Position numbers and translations under genes: made by a program. Positions 16,584 to 28,800 of a DNA stretch of 33,237 bases are shown here, in pieces; positions within the stretch are counted from its first letter, which is position 1, and each line of letters begins with the position of its first letter. The notes beneath the pieces were generated by a model. It did not search any database. It worked only from the letters and a program-made list of their open reading frames with translations, and was not told where the DNA came from. The stretch is from Flavobacteriia bacterium (GTDB lineage Bacteria > Bacteroidota > Bacteroidia > Flavobacteriales_D > Crocinitomicaceae): positions 1-33,237 of the forward strand of contig CANHQP010000042.1 of the NCBI GenBank assembly GCA_947462925.1. The letters run 5' to 3'.

Positions 16584-16855
16584 ATTTTTTTTGTAATTTT
16601 TAACAATATTAATAAAAATCAAATGATGGACAAAAATTTTTATTCTGCTGTCGATTGAAATTCAGGGATCCAATCTTCAAAATTGAACTCTAAAATGCAT
16701 ATCGATGTTTAAAATGGACTCTAATAATGAACCTATTATACTTTAGAATTGAAAAAGAATTTCATTTATTCAATTTCTATTTCTCCTTTTTCAAGCAAAA
16801 AATACTTAATTCAAGTGTATATTCTTCTTAAATAAAATGATATCCACAACAAAAA

Positions 16856-17776
16856 TCAACGCATTTTCTGACGTTTTAACAAATACTTGAGGAGCACATC
16901 GTCGTAACCTGCTTCAATATCTGCAGGCATAAAATCAATTTTGTAATTCGCACATTTCAACTTGATTTGCTCAAAATATGCTTGAATGGCTTCTGCATAC
17001 TTTTCTTTCATTGCCGCAGGTTGCAATTTCAATCGTTCACCCGTTTCCATGTCCACCAAAGTATATGGCCGATTTTCTAATTCAAAGTCAATTTCTGTTT
17101 TCTTGTCAACCACATGAAAAACAATAACTTCGTGTTTGTTGTGTTTCAAATGTTGCAAAGCTTGAAAAAAGGCTGCTTCTCTTTCTGGATCATCCATTAA
17201 ATCAGTGAAGATGACCACCAAACTTCGCTTGTGACACAATTCTGCAATGTCGTGCAAAGCTTGAATTGAATTGGTGCTTTTTTTCTCAGATTCATTGTAG
17301 ATTTTCAAGTGTTTTTCCAATTCACTGTACAAATATCGGTGATGTGTTACGGAAGATTTGGCTTGTGTTTGCAAATCCAATTTATCTGTAAACAAAGAAA
17401 TTCCAACAGCATCACGTTGACGCTTTAACAATTCGATAATCGATGCAGCGGCGTAAACTGAAAATTCTAATTTTGAAACCGGTTTGTGTTGCGGAAAAAG
17501 CATAGAACTGGAACAATCAATCACGATTTGGCATCGCAAATTTGTTTCTTCCTCGTACTTTTTGGTAAACATTTTATCTGTTCTGGCTGCCAACTTCCAA
17601 TCAATGTGACGCGTCGATTCGCCAGTATTGTATAATCGATGTTCAGCAAATTCAACAGAAAAACCATGAAAAGGACTTTTGTGCAAACCTGTAATAAAAC
17701 CTTCAACCACTTGTTTAGCAAGCAATTCAAGATTTCCAAAATTGGCCAATTTCAGGCGATCAATGGTCTTATTCAT
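16856..17776 (-). CDS. DUF58 domain protein (vWA-like)
   Basis: DUF58 proteins carry a von Willebrand A-like fold and usually work with MoxR-type AAA+ ATPases in maturing or assembling complexes. The product of about 306 residues has the family signature GFSVEFAEHRLYNTGESTRHIDWKLAARTDKMFTKKYEEETN followed by a MIDAS-like VIDCSSSM (DxSxS) and a later FTDLMDD. The metal site therefore looks mostly intact. There are no membrane segments, so it is cytoplasmic. I prefer the ATG at 17776 because an upstream start at 17803 adds nine residues not seen in relatives. No moxR gene lies next to it in this window, which is unusual for this family. Confidence 0.88.
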   Translation of the reverse strand: MNKTIDRLKLANFGNLELLAKQVVEGFITGLHKSPFHGFSVEFAEHRLYNTGESTRHIDWKLAARTDKMFTKKYEEETNLRCQIVIDCSSSMLFPQHKPVSKLEFSVYAAASIIELLKRQRDAVGISLFTDKLDLQTQAKSSVTHHRYLYSELEKHLKIYNESEKKSTNSIQALHDIAELCHKRSLVVIFTDLMDDPEREAAFFQALQHLKHNKHEVIVFHVVDKKTEIDFELENRPYTLVDMETGERLKLQPAAMKEKYAEAIQAYFEQIKLKCANYKIDFMPADIEAGYDDVLLKYLLKRQKMR

Positions 17777-17915
17777 GTCCCGAAAATACGGATTTTTTTT
17801 CAAAATCAGGTCAAAACAAACATTTTCGGTCTTTAAATAAAGAGGTGCTAGCCCCTCTAAATTGTGTTTTAAAAGCCCGTAATTTTAAGATATTCAAATT
17901 CTAATACAAGTAACA

Positions 17916-20900
17916 ATGAACAAAATTTTACTTTTTCTCTGCGCAATGATTATCAATAGTGGTTTTTCGCAAGTGACCTACAACGTTTTCAATGCTGATT
18001 TTAGTACGCCAAATTCATCAACTTGGAACAATGGAACTGATGTAGCAATCGGTTCTTCCATTTGGAAAATTGCCAACAACGGAAACTGTGGTGGACGTTT
18101 GAATTCTGGTTATCTTGAAATTACAACTAGACGATCTAGTTCAGCACATGGTCAAGGATTTGCTTATGTCGAATCAAGTGGTACAAATTCGCAATATAAT
18201 AACACCTATTACAATTCAACACTTGCTAGTAATCAAGGAATTGTAACTTGGACTTTCAATATGCGCAGAGAAACTTCCGTAAGTACTTCAAGCGGATTTA
18301 GTTGCTCTAGTTCCTCTAGTCAGAATTATATTACAACAGGTTTGGCTTTTATTTTGGCTAGTTCTGAATCTGGTGGGATTTTAAGCTCAACAAGCAATTG
18401 TAATCAAAATGCAACTGCGGATGGTTATGCCGTGATTTTTGGAGGAAATACGAGTGGATCAAGCATTCGTCCACAATTGGTTCGATTTGAAAACGGTTTA
18501 CACAATGGAAACAGAACTGTAATCGCCAATTGGGGAACTGCGATTCCAATGGCCAACTATATGTCTATCAAGGTAACTTACAATCCTGCAACCAATGCTT
18601 GGGGATTACAAGCAAGAAGCGACGGTACGGGATCTTTCGCAAATCCAAATGCTGGAACTTATGGCACAGCTGTTACAGGAACCGATGGTACATACACCAA
18701 TCAATCTTTGAAATATACTGGCGGTTACATGCAATCAGGTTGTATCGGAAACTGTGATGAAGCTTCAAGTGGCTACATTGCTCGATTTGATAATTTGAAT
18801 GTTGCAGTTACTATCACAACTCCAAATTTTCAAAGTACTTGGATGTCGTCAGCAATTGACCAAACTTGGTGTGCAGGTGAAACAAAAACTGTTTCTGTAA
18901 ACGTAAAAAATACAGGTTTACAAACATGGACAAGTGGCGCAACAGGAAACAATGTGAATTTTTCAGCTTGGGGCAGTTGGCAAAGTGGTCGAGATGCGAA
19001 TCCGAGATTATCTCCTTTTGCAGGGCTGGCAACGAATGGAACGCAAGATGTTTCTTTCACGTTAACAGCACCCACAATTCCAGGAACATATACGATTTAT
19101 ACAGACATAGTTCAAGATGGTTCTTGCTGGTTTGCAGACAATAATGGAACATGCGGTCCAGGAAATACCGAATTTTCTTATACAATCAATGTAATTGCAC
19201 CTCCTACTGCCCCCACATTCTCCAATTCTGCTTCACTATGCGGAAATGCAGACGCGCAATTTAACGCATCTTCAGGCACAAATAATATTGCTTATTCAAT
19301 TGAATCAGGTGGAGCAACAGTTAATCCTGCAACAGGTTTGGTTTCAGCAATCACAGGTTCATTTACAATTCGCGCGACAGCAAACAACGCTTGCGGTTCA
19401 GCATTTACAGATTTAGCTGTCACAGTTCATCCATCGCCTAGTTTACCAACAATTTCTGCAAGTGGAACTACCAACTTGTGCGACAACGCCACAGTGGAGC
19501 TTACATCTTCAGAACCAAATTCAATCGTATGGTCTAACAGTGCTTCGACAGCTTCAATCACAGTGAGTCAAGCAGGAAATTACTTTGTTACCTTCACAGA
19601 TGCCAATGGATGTTCAGTTAACTCTTTACCAATTTCTGTTACGCAAAATACTTCTCCAGCTATACCGCAAATCAACGCTTCAGGTGCTACGACATTTTGC
19701 CAAGGTGGAACTGTTGATTTAAGTACTACTTCAGCAGGAAATTTACTTTGGTCAACAAATGAGACTTCAAATACCATTTCAGTAAGTCAATCTGGCGCTT
19801 ACACTGTTTCAGCAACGGAAAATGGTTGTACTTCAACCTCTTTACCAATTGATATCTTAGTTACGCAAGGAATCACTGCACCAACCATTGCAGCTTCAGG
19901 TCCGATTACTTTTTGTGAAGGTCAATCAGTCACTTTGACATCATCAGAAAATAGTCAAATTCAATGGTCAACCAACGAAACTAGCACATCAATCACAGTA
20001 AATCAAACTGGAACTTACAGCGTGACACAAACGATTGGCGGTTGTTCAGCAACTTCAACACCTGTTCAAGTAATTGTCAATCCAAATCCTACAATGCCTA
20101 CCATTTCTGCATCAGGTTCGACCATTTTTTGTCAAGGAGGAAATGTCCAGCTCTCTTCGTCAGTTTCGACAGGTAATTTGTGGTCAACCAATTCTCAAAA
20201 CCAGACAATCACTGTTACCAATTCAGATAATTACTTTGTAACGTTTACCGATGCTAACGGCTGTAGTGCCACATCCAATACCATTTCAGTGACTGTAAAT
20301 CAATTACCTGATGTTCCAATCATTACCGCAAATGGACCATTGACATTTTGTGAAGGCGAAGAGGTAACACTTACATCATCAAATGCAAATGGATTTACAT
20401 GGACCAATGGTGAAAACACTCAAGCAATTACTGTTTCAAATTCAGGGATTTATGCAGTAACTGTGACCGATCAAAATGGTTGTAGCAACAATTCAGCAAA
20501 TACAACAGTTACGTCAAATCCACTTCCAAATGCGGTTGCTAGTTTGGCTGCGAATGGTATTTCAATCAATGCAACACACCTTGGTGGAGCCACTTATAAA
20601 TGGATAAATTGTGCAACAAATACAATAGTTGCAGGACAAACCACAACCAACTTCGCACCAACACAGAACGGAAGTTATGCCGTTATCGTCACAACGCAAG
20701 CAGGTTGTACGGATACATCAAATTGTGTTTCCGTAAGTAAATTGTCGATTACAGAATTGAACAGCGATGATTTCACGATTTATCCTAATCCAGCACAAAA
20801 TGAGATAAATGTTCAATTCAAACAAGGAACAGCGCCAAACTATCTTTTGCAATTGATGGATTTAAATGGCAGAATCATTTCGCGTTTTGAGGTTAAAAAC

Positions 20901-21002
20901 AACATTGAAAAAATCAATACCAAGGAACTGGATCGAGGAGTTTATTTGATTCTCATTCAAAATAATTTGGGAATGACTGTTCAAAAAATTGTGCTCGATT
21001 AA
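17916..21002 (+). CDS. Large T9SS-secreted protein with NBR1-like and tandem Ig-like domains
   Basis: The 1028-residue product has a signal peptide (MNKILLFLCAMIINSGFSQ). An N-terminal ~280-residue Ser/Asn/Gly-rich beta domain follows, perhaps lectin- or laminin-G-like. Next is an NBR1-type Ig domain (STWMSSAIDQTWCAGETKTVSVNVKNTGLQTW) and a cadherin-like stretch. Five tandem Ig-like repeats of about 72 residues come after (about 508-870), then a last related unit. The C-terminal T9SS sorting domain reads DDFTIYPNPAQNEINVQF ... GVYLILIQNN. It should be displayed on or released from the cell surface as an adhesin or matrix protein. No catalytic motif is evident. It is the only gene of its transcript, with a strong terminator at 21024. 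Confidence 0.88.
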   Translation: MNKILLFLCAMIINSGFSQVTYNVFNADFSTPNSSTWNNGTDVAIGSSIWKIANNGNCGGRLNSGYLEITTRRSSSAHGQGFAYVESSGTNSQYNNTYYNSTLASNQGIVTWTFNMRRETSVSTSSGFSCSSSSSQNYITTGLAFILASSESGGILSSTSNCNQNATADGYAVIFGGNTSGSSIRPQLVRFENGLHNGNRTVIANWGTAIPMANYMSIKVTYNPATNAWGLQARSDGTGSFANPNAGTYGTAVTGTDGTYTNQSLKYTGGYMQSGCIGNCDEASSGYIARFDNLNVAVTITTPNFQSTWMSSAIDQTWCAGETKTVSVNVKNTGLQTWTSGATGNNVNFSAWGSWQSGRDANPRLSPFAGLATNGTQDVSFTLTAPTIPGTYTIYTDIVQDGSCWFADNNGTCGPGNTEFSYTINVIAPPTAPTFSNSASLCGNADAQFNASSGTNNIAYSIESGGATVNPATGLVSAITGSFTIRATANNACGSAFTDLAVTVHPSPSLPTISASGTTNLCDNATVELTSSEPNSIVWSNSASTASITVSQAGNYFVTFTDANGCSVNSLPISVTQNTSPAIPQINASGATTFCQGGTVDLSTTSAGNLLWSTNETSNTISVSQSGAYTVSATENGCTSTSLPIDILVTQGITAPTIAASGPITFCEGQSVTLTSSENSQIQWSTNETSTSITVNQTGTYSVTQTIGGCSATSTPVQVIVNPNPTMPTISASGSTIFCQGGNVQLSSSVSTGNLWSTNSQNQTITVTNSDNYFVTFTDANGCSATSNTISVTVNQLPDVPIITANGPLTFCEGEEVTLTSSNANGFTWTNGENTQAITVSNSGIYAVTVTDQNGCSNNSANTTVTSNPLPNAVASLAANGISINATHLGGATYKWINCATNTIVAGQTTTNFAPTQNGSYAVIVTTQAGCTDTSNCVSVSKLSITELNSDDFTIYPNPAQNEINVQFKQGTAPNYLLQLMDLNGRIISRFEVKNNIEKINTKELDRGVYLILIQNNLGMTVQKIVLD
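19440..20520 (+). repeat. Five tandem ~216-bp coding repeats (Ig-like units)
   Basis: Each unit of about 72 codons follows the pattern P-x-I-x-A-S/N-G-x-x-x-(L/F)-C-(E/Q/D)-x-x-x-V-x-L-(S/T), then (L/V/F/I)-x-W-(S/T)-N, then I-(S/T)-V, then Y-x-V-(S/T), then N/G-G-C-(S/T). Every unit has two cysteines that probably form a disulfide. The repeats have diverged at DNA level, so recent slippage is unlikely. Confidence 0.8.
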
Positions 21003-21023
21003 TTTGAATCAACTACATATTTT

Positions 21024-21056
21024 AAAACCGGCTAGATTCTTCTGGTCGGTTTTTTA
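21024..21056 (+). terminator. Terminator of the T9SS adhesin-like gene
   Basis: The arms AAAACCGGCTAGA and TCTGGTCGGTTTT (21024-21036 / 21041-21053) pair over 13 positions with two G-U pairs and a 4-base loop, and end in a T-run on the plus strand. It lies 21 bp past the stop. Confidence 0.8.
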
Positions 21057-21067
21057 TTTGCTCAAAG

Positions 21068-21718
21068 TTATTTCCAAGTTCCATTTTCGATTAAAATTCT
21101 ATGCTTTTTAATCTCTTTCAGATAGAGCGCTGCTTCGTATTCTCCATAATTATTGGCAACGAATTTAGCCGCTTTTTTCGCTTGAACATTGGCATCAATT
21201 GCATCACCTTTTCTATCTGCGATGTACAAAAACCAACTGTATCTGTCCCACGCATGATAATTCAATTCTCTCGTGCTTCCATTTGTAACAGAATTTAAGT
21301 TCACGAGATAAAAGATTGAATATGAATGAACATAGGATAAAATCATAAAAAATAAAAAAGCAATCAAAAAAAAGAAAGATTGAAATTTCAATCGAAATTT
21401 GGATTGAAAAATTTTAAAAAGGCTAAAAACAGAAAATCCAAAAACTATAATAAAAAGTAATGGAAAACCAATAATTCTTGGTCCTGCTGGCCAGTATTGA
21501 AATCGAAATAAAATATAAACGGCAAATAATGAAAGGGTAAATGTAATCCATGCTTTAATTGAATCTTGTTTCATTTTTTGAAACAAAAATATCAATCCAT
21601 GAACGAACAATAAAAACGTCCCAAGGATAAAGATGATTGATGCAAAGGGCCAATGAATAAATTTGAAACTAATTCCAATTACAAAAAGAATTACGCCAAT
21701 GATTTTAAGTGCCTTCAT
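21068..21718 (-). CDS. Small polytopic membrane protein, GldL-like N-terminus
   Basis: The 216-residue protein has four or five hydrophobic segments in the first ~145 residues and a soluble C-terminal tail with a helical YxxALYLKEIKKHR stretch. The sequences ISFKFIHWPFASII and LFRFQYWPAGPRII near the first and third segments look like two copies of the FKxxHWPxA motif. That motif marks the first membrane helix of GldL, the T9SS motor protein. It is shorter than GldL and is not next to gldK/M/N, so it is not GldL itself. Other small Bacteroidota membrane proteins share this motif and their roles are unknown. Confidence 0.65.
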   Translation of the reverse strand: MKALKIIGVILFVIGISFKFIHWPFASIIFILGTFLLFVHGLIFLFQKMKQDSIKAWITFTLSLFAVYILFRFQYWPAGPRIIGFPLLFIIVFGFSVFSLFKIFQSKFRLKFQSFFFLIAFLFFMILSYVHSYSIFYLVNLNSVTNGSTRELNYHAWDRYSWFLYIADRKGDAIDANVQAKKAAKFVANNYGEYEAALYLKEIKKHRILIENGTWK

Positions 21719-21836
21719 TTGAAAAATTTAGAAGATTGATTTTCATTTATCGGTATAAGGTTACTGATAAATTCTCAATTTGAAAAATGAATGCACTGCC
21801 GAGAAGGAATACAACTAGGTTTGAAAAATGTTATTC

Positions 21837-21870
21837 AAAAAAAAGATACCAGCGCAAAACACTGGTATCT
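21837..21870 (-). terminator. katG terminator
   Basis: AGATACCAG (21844-21852) and CTGGTATCT (21862-21870) form a perfect 9-bp stem with a 9-base loop. On the minus strand it is followed by a run of eight T (21844-21837), 27 bp past the katG stop. Confidence 0.85.
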
Positions 21871-21896
21871 AATTGTATCATTTAATGAAATGAAAA

Positions 21897-24236
<2,340 letters not shown>

Positions 24237-24310
24237 CTATAAACACTATTGATTTAATTTATAATTTAATTGATAAAATCTATAATAAAGAAAGTAGAAA
24301 AATTCAGGGC

Positions 24311-24348
24311 AAAAAAAATCCGAAGTTCATTTCAAAACTTCGGATTTT
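24311..24348 (-). terminator. Terminator of the 24370-25350 gene
   Basis: AAAATCCGAAGTT (24315-24327) and AACTTCGGATTTT (24336-24348) form a perfect 13-bp stem with an 8-base loop. On the minus strand it runs into T (24318-24311), 21 bp past the stop. Confidence 0.85.
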
Positions 24349-24369
24349 AATTTCAGTATTTGGGGCAAA

Positions 24370-25350
24370 CTATTTTCCAGTATAACCTTTAAATAATTCC
24401 ATCAATGCATTAGGATCAGTGATTCCTTTCATTTTTTTGTTCAAGGCTTTCAATGTTGGATTTTTACTTTTCTCTAGTACAATTAAGTATTTTGAATCGT
24501 TGCTCCATTGTTCCACCAAATCAATTGCTTTTTGTTTGTCAGTTTCTTTTTTGATTTCTGCTTCTTTTTGGTCTAAAATCAACTCCATAGCTCTTGCCAC
24601 TTCAGGAAAATTAGAGATGTAACCAACTACAGGTACAGCAGTTTTAATGTCTTTTACGCGATTCCACTCATTTTCAATTTTTCTGTGAATGGCAGACAAT
24701 CCCATCATGTCATTGGTAGAAGCATATCCTGGATCAACAAAGTCTTTGTATTTTTTATCCAACAAAACTGCAGCAGGAATTTGGAAACTTACAATCGGTG
24801 AATTTGGATTTGGAACATATTCTCTTTTTGAAAAAACATCTCTTTCTTTGTAAGCATCATTTTCAAAATAACCTTCTTTTCCTGTTTTGTATGCCGCTTC
24901 GATGTCGAAATAAATTGTATCAAGCGCATCACTCAATGACAAAGCACCTTTGTAGAAGTACATATTCTTTGGATTTTTGCGAATTTCTTCCGTTCCAAAT
25001 AAATAATAATTCAAAACCTTCTCAGTTCCATATTTAGATTTATACAATTCAGAACCTAAATTCCAATTGATGTAATCTTTTACAATTGCATCACCATTAT
25101 CGTTTTTATAAACCATTGTTGCACTGATTGACTGATAAGTGTACAATTTCTTAAAAGCAATGATGTCAATTTCCATCAAAAAATTAGTGCTCGCCTCTAA
25201 TTTATCATTCAAAGAAATAACAAATTTTTCACCTGTTTTCAAAAGTGTTTTGGTTCCATTTTGAACCTTGTAATATTTTACTTACGCTGTCAACGGGCTA
25301 ACAACCGCTAACGACAAAAGCAAAAGCATCAATATTTTTTTCATTTTCAT
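24370..25350 (-). pseudogene. Exported protein of unknown function broken by one in-frame stop
   Basis: From the ATG at 25350 the frame reads a perfect signal peptide, MKMKKILMLLLLSLAVVSPL then TA, and meets TAA at 25284-25282. The same frame then continues VKYYKVQNGTKTLL and on without a stop for about 305 residues to 24370. Bacteroidota signal peptides very often end A-Q, and CAA (Gln) differs from TAA by one base, so the ancestral read was probably ...LTA-QVKYYKVQNG. A TTG at 25242 could restart translation but would lack the signal. The mature part (MVYKNDNGDAIVKDYINWNLG ... FKGYTGK) is soluble, and I do not recognise it. The promoter and terminator are intact, so the mutation looks recent. 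A sequencing error is the main alternative. Confidence 0.82.
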
Positions 25351-25372
25351 CATTGATATTTTTTTTTTGGTG

Positions 25373-25380
25373 CAAAAGTA
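25373..25380 (-). promoter_or_regulatory. -7 element of the interrupted gene
   Basis: TACTTTTG followed by CACC on the minus strand fits TAnnTTTG, 22 bases before the ATG at 25350. It supports 25350 as the original start. Confidence 0.5.
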
Positions 25381-25386
25381 TGGAAT

Positions 25387-25869
25387 TTATGGTTTGGTGG
25401 GTGAAAAAATGAGGGTTGGATTTTGGATTAGCGTTTTGTCGATTAATTTTTTAAGTAGTTGCTGTTTATTTCTTGACCTAAAAACTAGCGTATCATGCTG
25501 GTAATCATTCAATTTAAATTGAATTGCAATTCTTTGCTTTTTAAGTCTTTTCGGATTTTTATAAATCACTTCTATCTTTTCAATCTTTTTCAAATCAATG
25601 TCTAACAACAAATCTTTAAAAAATGCCAAAATAAAAAAATTAGATCTAACATATAACTGATCCGAAGTGAGAATTATTTGCCCAGCATAATTACTGCCGA
25701 AATTTTTTGCACTCATCAATCTAATGGAACAAAATCTAGCTAAAAAGACAATTTCATTCTTGCTAATTTTACTGATTTTAGTATAAATCGAATAGGATTT
25801 CAATGTAATAAATACACCTGTAAAAACTAAGAAAATCAAAGGGAGCTTTTCGAAAAATAAGTGAATCAT
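25387..25869 (-). CDS. Membrane-anchored protein of unknown function
   Basis: About 160 residues from the ATG at 25869 (MIHLFFEKLPLIFLVFTGVF). A TTG at 25899 would add ten residues and overlap the hsdR stop. One N-terminal hydrophobic segment (about 8-27) is followed by a soluble domain with alternating strands (GQIILTSDQLYVRSNFFIL, IEKIEVIYKNP, IAIQFKLN, TLVFRS) and a final amphipathic helix. This looks like a PH-like or bPH fold fixed to the inner membrane, but that is from pattern only. It lies 26 bp after hsdR in the same direction and may be transcribed with it, although nothing links it to restriction. Confidence 0.65.
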   Translation of the reverse strand: MIHLFFEKLPLIFLVFTGVFITLKSYSIYTKISKISKNEIVFLARFCSIRLMSAKNFGSNYAGQIILTSDQLYVRSNFFILAFFKDLLLDIDLKKIEKIEVIYKNPKRLKKQRIAIQFKLNDYQHDTLVFRSRNKQQLLKKLIDKTLIQNPTLIFSPTKP

Positions 25870-25895
25870 AGTTTTAATTGATTTATAAAGCAATT

Positions 25896-28800
25896 TCAAC
25901 CAAGCGCATTGGCATTCAATTGATCCACAATTTTGAAGATTTTAGTGGATTGAGCATCATCAAAAATTCCAATAATTCCATCTTGATGCTGCTCTGTAAA
26001 AGGTGGCTCAAAAAACATTCCTTTTTCTATGACACCATTTTTTGTCAAATATTGAATGATATTTTGAACAAATTTGATTTGATTGGCAGATAAATTCCCA
26101 GTATTTAAAAACTCAGAAAAAGCCTCATTTGCAGCTTGAATTTCCATTCCTAAAATAGTGCGAATAAATGTTCCTAAAGGTTGGTCGCCATAATTCTCCT
26201 TGAAATCTTCTCTAGTTCCGCATATTTCACTGTCAAACAAAATGTTCTCTAAAATCGTAACTTCTGCCGCCGTGATTGGAACATTATTTTTCAACTTATG
26301 AATCACCAAATGATCTTTGTGATCTCTGATGTATTTTTCAACACGGTCTTTATAACCTTGTGTCAATTTGTACCCCTGAAATAAATCTCGTTCACTAAAT
26401 TTCTTGATGTCAAAATCATCCTCAAATGAAGTATAATAACTTCTTTTCTCAACTTTATCTAAAAATTTCACTAAATCTCGCAAAGCAACACGCAAATTTT
26501 CCATTTGATTCAAATCGCGGTTGATCCAAAAATTTTCTTGTAAAACCTTTTCTATCAAAGGCATTTGCTTTTCAACTAGCGGAATATTTTTCTTTTTGCT
26601 CAAACCAGTTGCAATGCCTACCACTTGATTACAATAACCTAAATCGTCTAATTTTTCGAGCATGCACCATTCAATTGTCAAAATCAAATAGTCAAATCTT
26701 TTGGCTGATTCATCGCTGTTCTCAGCCACAGGTAAATGCGCTAAATGTTGTTTTATTTCTAAACAATCACTTTTACTCAAAACTTCCCATTTTGAAAAAG
26801 CAGCATACTTGTCAACAAAGCGCATTTCTTTTCTGACAACAAAACGACTTCGATCTAAGTCTGCAATTGAAAGATGCAAGGTTGCCAAATAAAACAACCT
26901 CAATTCATCATCCGCTTCAGATTTTGAACTTGCTTGTTCAATCGTTTGAGCAATATCTAATTTTAATTCAAAAATCTTTTGCGAAATGGATTTTAATACG
27001 GAAGAAGTATCGCCATCTGGAAATTCATCGAAATATTCAAAATTTTGGCAAAAGTCAAAAATTAAAAAATGGGTTTTGTGATCTCCTGGTCCAAATAAAT
27101 CTGGTCTTAATCTAGTTCCACGACCAATCATTTGCCAAAATTTAGAAACTGATTTCACAGGTTTAAAAAACACCAAATTGACAACGCTTGGCGCATCAAC
27201 ACCTGTATCCATCATGTCTACCGAAACAGCGATTTGAGGTTCAAGTTGAACTTTGTCGTTCACAAATTTTTCTAATAAATCTTGTGCTTTTGATTCATAA
27301 TTGTCAATTACCCGCAAAAAATGCCCCAGATACTCAGGATAATTTTTATTGAATCTCTTTTCAATAAAAAGCGCGTGCTCATGACTTTTAGCAAAAATGA
27401 TGGTTTTACCAACTTTATCGCCTCCTTCTACTTTGATTCCATTGGTCATCAAATAATCCAGCGCTTTATCAATCGTATCATCATTGAAAAGCCAATTATT
27501 CAGCGCCGTGTTACTTATTTCATCTGGAGCAATTTCTTTGGTTGGATCGCCAAATTTCTCTTCGTATTCAAGCTTTTCTTTGGCGCTTAAATCTTTGTAC
27601 TTTACTCCTTCTCGCATGAATTTCAATTCGCAAGAAAATATTTTGGCTGGAACTAAATATTCGTCTTTTACCGCTTGATTTAATTCATAAGCAAAAGTGG
27701 GGTCATCGTCTTCAATTCCAAATAATTCGTATGTATTTTTATCTACTTCTTTTTTTGGTGTTGCTGTCAATCCGATTACCAAAGTATCAAAATAATCAAA
27801 AATCGCTTTGTATTTTTGATAGACAGAACGATGCGCTTCATCAATGAAAATCACATCAAAATGACCAACGCCATAAAATCGCTCATCATTTTTTCGCATG
27901 CCATCAATTTTATTCATGATGGTTGGATAAGTAGAAAATACCATCCGCGTGCCATTGTCTTCTTTTTCTTTTGTCAAATCTATGCTTGACAAATTCGGCA
28001 ACAAGGATGAAATCGAATTTTTAGCTTGCGAGACCAACGCATTTCGATCTGCCAAAAACAAAATTCTCTTTGCCCAATTGCACTTGGTCAACATGTCGAT
28101 AATCGAGGCAGCTGTTCGTGTTTTTCCTGAACCGGTTGCCATAACCAAAAGCGAACGGCGATTCAAACCAATTAATTTCTCTCCACGATTGCCAGCAAAA
28201 TGCTCCGCTACACGCTGAACAGCTTCGATTTGATACGGTCTGCCAGCAATGTCTGCATTGATTTTATAATTTCTTAAATCTGTTCTAGATTTTCTTCTGT
28301 CAATCAAAAGTTGCAATTCATCTTTGGTGTAAAATCCTTGTACTTCGCGCGGTGCATAAAATGTATCGTCCCACAACGCCGTTTCATAACCATTTGTATA
28401 AAAAATGATTGGACGTTGATTGTATGTTTTTTCCAAGCAATCTGCATACAAAACCGCTTGTTGTCTTCCTTTTTCGATGCCAATCAACGTTTTTTTGGCT
28501 TCAATTACTGCCAAAGGCAATCCATTGTCGCCCCACAAAACATAATCGACGTAACCAATTCCTGTTGGATTGGTACTTTTGGGCATTCCTTTGACTTCAA
28601 ATTCAATGTCGCGCCCTTTTTGCAATTGATTCCACGAAGCTTCTTTCAAATACAAATCAATGTAAGTCGAACGGGTTTCTTGTTCTGACAAACTGTGTGG
28701 AATCGATATTTCAAGATCTGAAGTTTTTTGTCTATCTTCTCTGCGATTGGTAAAAACAGCTTGCTGCTCTGTTAATTTCTGACGTTCAACTTCAGAATAT

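Noticed and set aside
17842..17862. GAGGTGCTAGCCCCTC hairpin as a terminator or operator upstream of the adhesin-like gene
   Set aside because: The stem is short with a mismatch, no T-tract follows, and no second copy was noticed.
25241..25350. A frameshift between signal peptide and mature part of the broken gene
   Set aside because: Counting shows the signal peptide and the downstream part are in the same frame, separated only by one TAA codon.
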